From Sperchopsis tessellata (Eukaryota; Arthropoda; Insecta; Coleoptera; Hydrophilidae), in assembly GCA_033557685.1 (NCBI GenBank), contig JAWQRN010000202.1, forward strand, positions 1-34,346: DNA of 34,346 bases, read 5' to 3'. Shown piece after piece: positions 14,201 to 23,200 of this stretch. Positions within the stretch are counted from its first letter, which is position 1; each line of letters starts with the position of its first letter. The notes under the pieces were generated by a model. The model saw nothing but the letters and a program-made list of their open reading frames with translations, did not search any database and was not told the origin of the DNA. Position numbers and translations under genes: made by a program.

Positions 14201-17200
14201 AGCTTAACATTCTATTTTTTATGGCAATTTTTTGAGTTAGACAATAGACTTTTGGCAGCGTAGGTAATGTTCAGGATCCGCTGGATTGTCCTTTTTAAAT
14301 ACAGGCACTACCCTAGCCATCTTCATCCCATCCGGAAAAATTCCTTGCAAGAATGAACCATTAACCAGTTCTGTCAGCTATCCCGAAATTTCAGTGGCAA
14401 TTTTTTCAGAAAGTTTGTGAATATACCGTATATGTCCTCGGCATTTGATGATTTAAGGTTCGAGATTATTCCTCTAATCTCTGGTGCATCCACAGGTGTG
14501 AAAAAACAGGTACCCGCAACCATTGGTGAATTCCTATTTTCTATTATTTCACCTATTGTGCTGAAGTAGTTATTCACAATCTCTGGTGCTAGCACACTCT
14601 TATTCCGTGGACTGCCTGATCGTACCCGCTCTCTGTTTATCAGTTTCCATGAATCCTTCATAATATTTGGAGAATTTTGTATTCTGTCTATATTGAAATT
14701 TTTCTTTGCCATTGTTAAAGACTCCCTGTAAAGCCTTCTATATGTGTTATATTGGTCGACCATATCCAATTTGGGGCGCTCGATCATTGTTTCTTTCACA
14801 AAATTCATTGTTTCCCTCATGTTCTCTAACTCACGAGTGTACCACAATTTATTCCTCGATATGTTCGTTATTCTCTTCTGTTTTAAAGGGAATTGGCCTT
14901 GAAATAAATTGACAAACTCCCGATGAAAAACATCCATCTGGTCCATGGCGAGTTTCCCCACAAAAACCTTAAAACTCTTGATGGCCTTACCTGACATTGG
15001 TCTATATGTCCTTATTTTGGGAGGTTCTATAGACCGTGGATAACCCTTCAAACTCAAGAGCTGTGCATGGATATCTGAAAGATTCAGTTTTTTTTTACTC
15101 TGGCCTCATATTCATGAAAGTCCTTATCAAGAATAAAATTGTCAATGCAGCTTCTACTGGCTACGATTTCCCTTGTGGGGGTGGTGATGATCATTTTCTT
15201 ATTAAAAGCATTTAGAAGCAGTACTACTCTGTCTTTACTCTAGAGCGTTTCATGCAGCAATTATTCAGATCACCACAAACTATGACATTTGTTTTCCTAT
15301 GAATAAATATTGAAAATAAGTTAGTCAAAATTTCATACAGTGTCTCCCCACTACCATTATTTACATAGGCCGTTATCACTATAAGATTCATATCGACTAT
15401 CTCTTTTCCACATAGCTCACATATATGCTCCTGAGGTAGGTTGCCTATCCAGGTTAGCTCCCTAAAATTAAAATTCTGCCTTGTGTATATTACTGCTCCA
15501 CCATGCTCTCGCTCTCTTCTTCAGAAGTGGCTGGCTATAATGTACCCTTTGAATTTTATGCAGTTCAAATCCATGTCACTTCACCAATGCTAAGAAAGGC
15601 AATGTATGTCAATATCATTTTGGACAAGTACCAAGTCCATGACCACTATTTTATTACGTAATGACTGCACATTCTGATGGAGTATCGTAATATTAACTTT
15701 ATCCCTTCGAGTGTGTTTTTGAGGACCATTGAAAAATATACCACATCACATTTACACCTTCCATCCAGTTTTGTGAGTATAAGTTTATCATACTCCGGCA
15801 AGTCCACACCAACCACAAAGTTCTACTTGCCAAGGCGTGACTCCTTTATTTCGCATGAGAAATTTCTATGGCCCAGAATTTTTTCCAACTGTGTGCTGAC
15901 CACCCCATCTGTTGTGCCACGTTGTGTTTTTATTATAAATAACCATGCTTTCTTTGGTGCAGCTCGCAAGGAAGAAGCCTGGGGCTTGCCTGTACCTATT
16001 ACCTTGATTTTCTTTTTTCTTTTTTTGTGGTTTACAACCTTAAAACCATCACTATACTGCTGTAGTTCTACTTCACCATCCCGCTGTGAGTTCTCGATAG
16101 TCAGTTGCAACTCGTCAACATCAGTGTTTTGCCTTGTATAATGCATATTCTCTTTATGTAAGCTCTCATTTGGATCTTTTATTTGTGGATTTAGGTCTAA
16201 GTCTATACCAGGAATTAGAATTAAACTTTAACTTGAGTAAAAAATGATAACATTAATTTTTGTTATTTTTAGGTACTCTTTAGAACAGTGGCAATGATGG
16301 TACCAGATTACGCCATGATTGGAGAAATATCTCTGTATTCCTTCGGATTTATTGATGCCAGAACTTTATCCGTAAAGATCGTAACAGTTTACCGACTATG
16401 CTCAGAACAACTTTCTTCTCAGAACCACTATGATTATGGTATGCGAGCAGTAAAGTCTGTATTATCAGCAGCTGGTAACAACAAAAGAAATGCCCCTGAT
16501 GAGAACGAAGACATTCTACTCCTCAGAGCCATAATTGATGTCAATCTTCCAAAGTTCTTAAACCATGATGTTCCTCTATTTGAGGGTATCATTTCTGACT
16601 TATTTCCTGGGATCACTCTTCCAGAAGCAGATTACAGAGTGTTCATAAAAGCCATGCACGTGTCTTGTAAGCAAAGAAATCTCCAACCAAAAGATTCTTT
16701 TAAGGTTAAGGTGATTCAAACCTATGAAATGATGATTGTCAGACATGGCTTTATGATTGTTGGGGATCCATTTGCTGGGAAGTCTTCAACTCTTAAAGTT
16801 CTGGCAGATATTTTAACTTCTCTTAATAAACAAGGGCTACCACAAGAGAAGGTTCAATACCAAATAATCAATCCCAAAGCCATAACCATGGGCCAGTTGT
16901 ATGGCCAATTCGATCCCATTTCGTATGAATGGACTGATGGAGTAGTAGCTACGAGTTTTAGGAATTTTGTTATTGATCCAAGTAATGACAGAAAATGGGT
17001 TATTTTTGATGGTCCAGTAGATGCAGTATGGATTGAAAATATGAACACTGTTTTGGATGACAATAAAAAATTATGTTTAATGTCAGGAGAAGTTATGGCT
17101 ATGACTGCTGGAATGTCAATGATATTCGAAGCCATGGATTTAACCCAAGCTTCACCAGCTACGGTAATAAATATTTAATAGTAGATTTTACACATCATTT

Positions 17201-20200
17201 TAGACCAAATATTTGTTAAAAATGATGTTATAAATTAATTTATAGCTATATAAGTGCCTAAAACATAATCACGGGAAACTGTTTGGATTATCATTATTTA
17301 TCACTAAAAATATTTCGCTCACAGATTTATGCTTTCATGTTTGGGTATGTTAAAAGTGATAAGTGCGTATATATTCAATGTTTTTGTATTCATGTACATG
17401 TGACCTCGATGAGCCTCTTATAGGGTTCTCTCATTCAAATCAAGGCTTGTTAAGTTTTTGACAATTTTTTCCCGTAGTAATCATATAGCCCTACAGCCAC
17501 TACAATCTTGGCTGTACTCAGCAAATTCCTTCGAATATTTGTTCCCCGTCAGAGTCCTCCTCTTCCATACAGCCAGCACAGTCTTTGCCGCTTCCACAAT
17601 TAGTATTTTACAGTTCTGCCACAATTCCCCAACTTCAACCACCTTCTACAGATTTTTCATACCCCTGCTGCTCCCCTATCTGCATCTACTCAGTCAAATT
17701 TTTTTCTCATAGAAGACCCTAACTAGATCTTCAACTAGACGTGGTCTACTATTATTAATTTTATTCATAAATAATTGCATGAGAATATCAAAAGTCTCAG
17801 TGAAAAATAAAAAGTAACTGAATTTCAACATTTATTGTTTACATTTTGTAGGTATCAAGATGTGGCATGATATACATGGAAGCAGCTACTTTGGGATGGA
17901 GACCATTTATAGACTCTTGGATGGCAACTCTGAATCCTGTTTGGTGCAATGAAGAATCTCGCCCATACATCCTAGATTTGATAAACTGGCTCATAGATCC
18001 TTGCTTGTATTTTGTGAGGAAATATTGTCATCAGCTATGCAATACTGGTTGGATGAGTTTGGTCAAGAGCACATACCAAATAGTGGAAATGTTAATAGAA
18101 GATGCAATTGCTGACAGTAAGAAGTTGGACGAAGATATAAAACACTTGAATGCTTGGCTGCAAGCTGCATTTATGTACGCTGGTGTTTGGGGCCTTGGAG
18201 GAATTTTAGATGTAGATTCCAGAGCCAAATTTGATGAATTCTACAAAAAAATCTGGCGCTTACAGGATGAAGAGCATCCGATACCTGAACTAATAGAAAA
18301 AGTTGAAATTTTGATACCAATTGAAGGTCATTTATTTGATTATGTGTACATATTTAAGAGTAAAGGAACTTGGAAGTATTGGCCAGAATTTATTAAGTCT
18401 CAAAAATTGGAGGAGACTACCAATATACAACAAATTTTAATCCCTACAGTAGATACGGGACGATACATCCATATTATTGACATGCACATCCAACACAACA
18501 TACCAATATTGTTGAATGGTCCTACAGGAACTGGTAAGAGCTTTTACATCCAAGACATGATGATGAATAAGCTGGATCAAGAAAAATTTGTTCCAGCGTT
18601 TGTAACATTTACTGTTAAAATATCTGCCAATCAAACCCAAGATTTGATCATCTCAAAATTGCACAAAAGAAAACGTGGAATATACGCTGCACCAAAAGGG
18701 AAAGTATGCGTTATATTTGTAGATGATATGAACATGCCAGCCAAAGAGATTTATGGTGCCCAGCCTCCTATAGAGCTGCTCAGGCAATTTTTCGACCATA
18801 AAAACTGGTACGATTTGAAGGATACCACCCCCATATATTTGCACGATATTCTTTTCATGGGCGCGATGGGTTTGGTAGGTGGAAGCAGACAAGAGATCTA
18901 CCCAAGATTCCTGAGGCATTTTTCCATATTTTCAATTAACGAATTTTCGGATGACAGCATGTCTAAAATTTACTCAAGTATACTATTGATGGGTTTGAAG
19001 AAGAATGGATTCCCAAGCGACATCATACTGACTGCCAATCAAATTGTGGCTGCCACTTTAAATATGTATCAGGAAGCTATGGATAACTTAAGACCTACTC
19101 CAGCAAAAAGCCACTATATTTTCAATCTGAGGGATTTCTCCAGAGTTATTTTTGGATGTGCTATGATGAGAAAAGAATGTGCTGAAAATAGGAAGACATT
19201 TGCTAAACTTTGGGTGCATGAAGTTTTGCGCATTTTTTACGATCGCCTCATTGACAAAAAAGACAAAGAATGGGTGTACAATAAATTGAGGTTATCAGTG
19301 CGCGACTTTTTTAAAGAAAATTTTGATTTTCTCTTTGACAACTTTGAGAGAAATGAAGATGGTCTAGTGACTGAAGACAAGCTTACTAAGCTATTGTTTG
19401 GTACATACTTAGATCTTGATGCAACAGATGATGATGCAAGATATGAAGAGGTCTTAAATATAAAAGCGTTTCAAGACATAGCGATGAATTGCTTAGACGA
19501 TTACAATGCAACCCATAAAACTAAAATGGACATTGTTCTTTTCGACTATGCCTTGGAGCATCTATCAAAAATTTGTAGAATTTTATCAATGCCATGTGGA
19601 AGCGCTTTACTTGTAGGTGTAAGCGGGTCAGGTCGGCAATCTCTCACTAAACTGGCCGCTACAATTTTTGGGCAATCATTTTTCCAGCCAGAAATAAGTA
19701 AAAACTATGGCATGAATGAATGGCGAGAAGACATCAAAAAGATCTTAAAAGAATCTGGTGGTAGAGCAAAGAACACTGTCTTTCTGTTCACAGAAGGGCA
19801 AATTAAAGAAGAAGGTTTTCTCCAAGATGTAGATTGTCTGCTTAATTCTGGAGAAGTGCCCAATATTTGGCAGATTGATGAGAGGCAAGAATTATTAGAA
19901 ATGGTTCGCTTAGCGGCGCAAGGCGGAAACAGAAATCTGGATGTGAGCGCTCTTTCTGTGTTTTCATTCTTCATAAAAAGATGCCGCGAAAAGTTGCACA
20001 TTATTTTGTGCTTCAGTCCAATTGGTAACACTTTTAGAATGCGCTTACGACTTTTCCCTTCTTTAGTAAATTGCTGTACTATTGATTGGTTCGAAGATTG
20101 GCCTGAAGATGCTTTAGAAAGAGTTGCTACTAATTGGATACAAGACATAAATGCTACAGATTTAATCAAGCAATCAGCTGTTATTGCTTGTAAACACTTC

Positions 20201-23200
20201 CATGTTGTTGCTCGAATTGTAACGAACGAATTTTACCTGGCCACTGCTCGTAAGACATACATAACCTCAGCGTCTTATTTGGAGCTTATTAAGTCATTTA
20301 CGAGTCTTACAAACAAAAGGCAAAAAGAACTTAAGAAGGCAAAATATCGTTACGTTACAGGTCTGGATAAACTTGAATTTGCTGCTCAACAGATTGCAGA
20401 AATGCAAAAATCTTTAGAAGAGTATCAACCGCAACTCAGAGCTATGACTGACAAAGCAATAGAAATGACGAAACAAATAGCTAAAGAAACTATTGAAGTA
20501 GAAAAGGCATCCAGTCAAGTAAAACAAGAAGAGAAGATAGCTAACGTGCAGGCCGCTAAAGCTCAAGCCCTCAAAATGGAATGCGAGGCTGATCTTGCAG
20601 AAGCTATTCCTATTTTAGAAGATGCTATTCAAGCTCTAAATACTTTGAAACCAACAGACATAACTTTGGTCAAATCTATGAAGAATCCACCAGATGCCAT
20701 AAAGTTGGTAATGGCTGCAGTATGCGTAATGAAGGACGTAAAACCCGATAGAATTGCAGACATGACCACCGGAAGAAAGATTCTCGACTATTGGGGACCT
20801 AGTAAGAGGGTATTAGGTGAAATGAACTTTTTGCAGCAGTTGAAAGATTTTGACAAAGACCACATCCGACCAGATATAATGGCAAAGATAAGGAAGGAAT
20901 ATTTGCCTCATAAAAGTTTCAAACCTAATATTGTGGCTAAAGCATCTAGTGCCGCAGAAGGTCTGTGTAAGTGGATTATAGCCATGGATTTATATGATAA
21001 AGTTGCAAGAGAGGTAGCTCCTAAGAAAGAGAAATTAGGATTAGCCGAAAAAGAGTATGCCGAAACAATGGCTATCTTAAAAGAAAAAAAAGATTTGGTT
21101 GCGAAACTGGAAGAACGACTAGCATATTTGAACGAAATGTTAGATGAAGCAACAGCCAAACAGCATGAGTTGCAAGATAATGTTGATCTTTGCAATAGCA
21201 AACTCATTCGAGCAAGAAAACTAATTGGAGGCCTAGGAGGCGAAAAATCTCGATGGACAGAAGCCGCCGAAAACTTGCAATATTTATATGATCATTTAGC
21301 AGGTGATATTCTGGTATCTTGTGGCGTTATTGCCTATCTGTCGACATTAACCACCCAGTATCGTTATAAGGTAGTTACAGAATGGCACACATATGTAAAA
21401 CAACTCAATATACCTTGCAGCGAAGAATACGAGTTTGCAAAGGTACTTGGCTCTGATATTAAAATTCAAACTTGGTATATTCATAGCTTGCCTAGAGATA
21501 GCTTCTCCACGGAAAATGCGATAATCCAAGATAGTTCGCGACGATGGTCATTACTAATAGACCCCCAAAATCAAGCCAACATTTGGATAAAAAAGATGGA
21601 AAAACTGAATGAGCTTGAAGTGACCAAATTTACAGACTCCAATTACATGAAGATATTGGAGAGATGTATTCAGGCTGGTACACCAGTTCTTCTTGAAGGT
21701 ATCGGGGAAGAACTTGAGGCTCCTGTTGATCCAATTTTGTACAAATCAATATTTATGCAGGCTGGAATTGAAGTCATAAGCTTGGGAGAAGAGGTAGTCC
21801 CATACAACAGGGATTTCAGATTTTATTTAACCTCTAAATTAAGAAATCCTCATTATTTGCCTGAAGTTTTCAACAAAGTAACCATAATTAATTTTGCGCT
21901 GACTGTTGAGGGCTTACAAGATCAGTTACTGGGTATAGTAGTTGCAAAAGAGAGGCCAGATTTACAAAGGCAACGAGAATATCTGATTGTACAAAGCGCA
22001 GCAAATAAAGCTGCTCTAAAAGATGTAGAAGAAAACATATTAAGAACTCTGGCTGAAACAAAAGGTGACATTTTGGAAGATGAAACTGCTATTGAAGTTC
22101 TTGATAGTTCAAAGCTGTTGGCCAGTGAAATTATAGAGAAGCAGAAAGCTTCAGTAGAAACAGAAAAAAAGATTGAGGGTTTTAGATTGGACTACAGACC
22201 AATTGCAGACCATTCTGCTGTATTATACTACTGCATTGCTGACTTGCCAAACGTAGATCCCATGTACCAATACTCTTTGGGATGGTTCATCAACCTCTAC
22301 ATAAGTTCAATTGAAACGGCAAACAAATCCCGTGATTTGGAAAAAAGATTACGCTTCCTGAAAGAAGCTTTCACTTACAACTTGTACAGCAATGTCTGCC
22401 GATCTCTCTTTGAAAAAGATAAGTTGATGTTTTCTTTTGTACTGTGTTCAAAGCTGATGATCTACCAGAAACAACTAGAAGAGAAAGAATACAAATTTTT
22501 ACTCACTGGTGGAATTAATGTAGATAATCCTCTACCAAATCCAGCATCGCAATGGCTTACCGATAGATCTTGGGACGAAATCTGCAGAATGGTTGAGCTA
22601 CCAGCATTTCATGGATTTCGTGAGTCATTCGAAAAAAATTCTAAAGAGTGGAAAAAACTATATGATGCCTCAGAGCCTCAAGAATCTTCTTTGCCAATAC
22701 CCTGGGACACAAAACTGTCTCCTTTCCAAAAATTAATTGTGCTGAGGGTAATGCGGGCCGACAAAATTACCATTGGTGCGTCGAATTTTGTTTCAAGTCA
22801 AATTGGAGTAAAATTTATAATGCCACCACCTTTCGACATAGCAAAATCTTACGAAGAGTCCAGTTGCTTGTGCCCTTTAATATTCATTTTGTCTACTGGT
22901 ACTGATCCAATGGCAGCCCTATTGAAATATGCGGAAACCAAAGGATTCTCGGAAAGATTCCAGTCGATATCACTTGGTCAAGGGCAAGGCCCTATAGCCC
23001 AGGCTTTAATTGAAAGGGCGCAAGAAGAAGGTTCTTGGGTATGTCTACAAAATTGTCACTTAGCTACATCTTGGATGTCATCTTTGGAAAAGATATGGGA
23101 AAGCCTAGATGCAGCAAATACCCACGACAATTTTCGGTTATGGCTAACCAGCTACCCTAACCCAAAGTTTCCTGTCTCTATACTTCAGTATGGTGTGAAG

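Noticed and set aside
17458..17712. 84-codon plus-strand frame in intron 7
   Set aside because: It is low complexity, has no family resemblance and does not fit between exons 7 and 8, which already join seamlessly.
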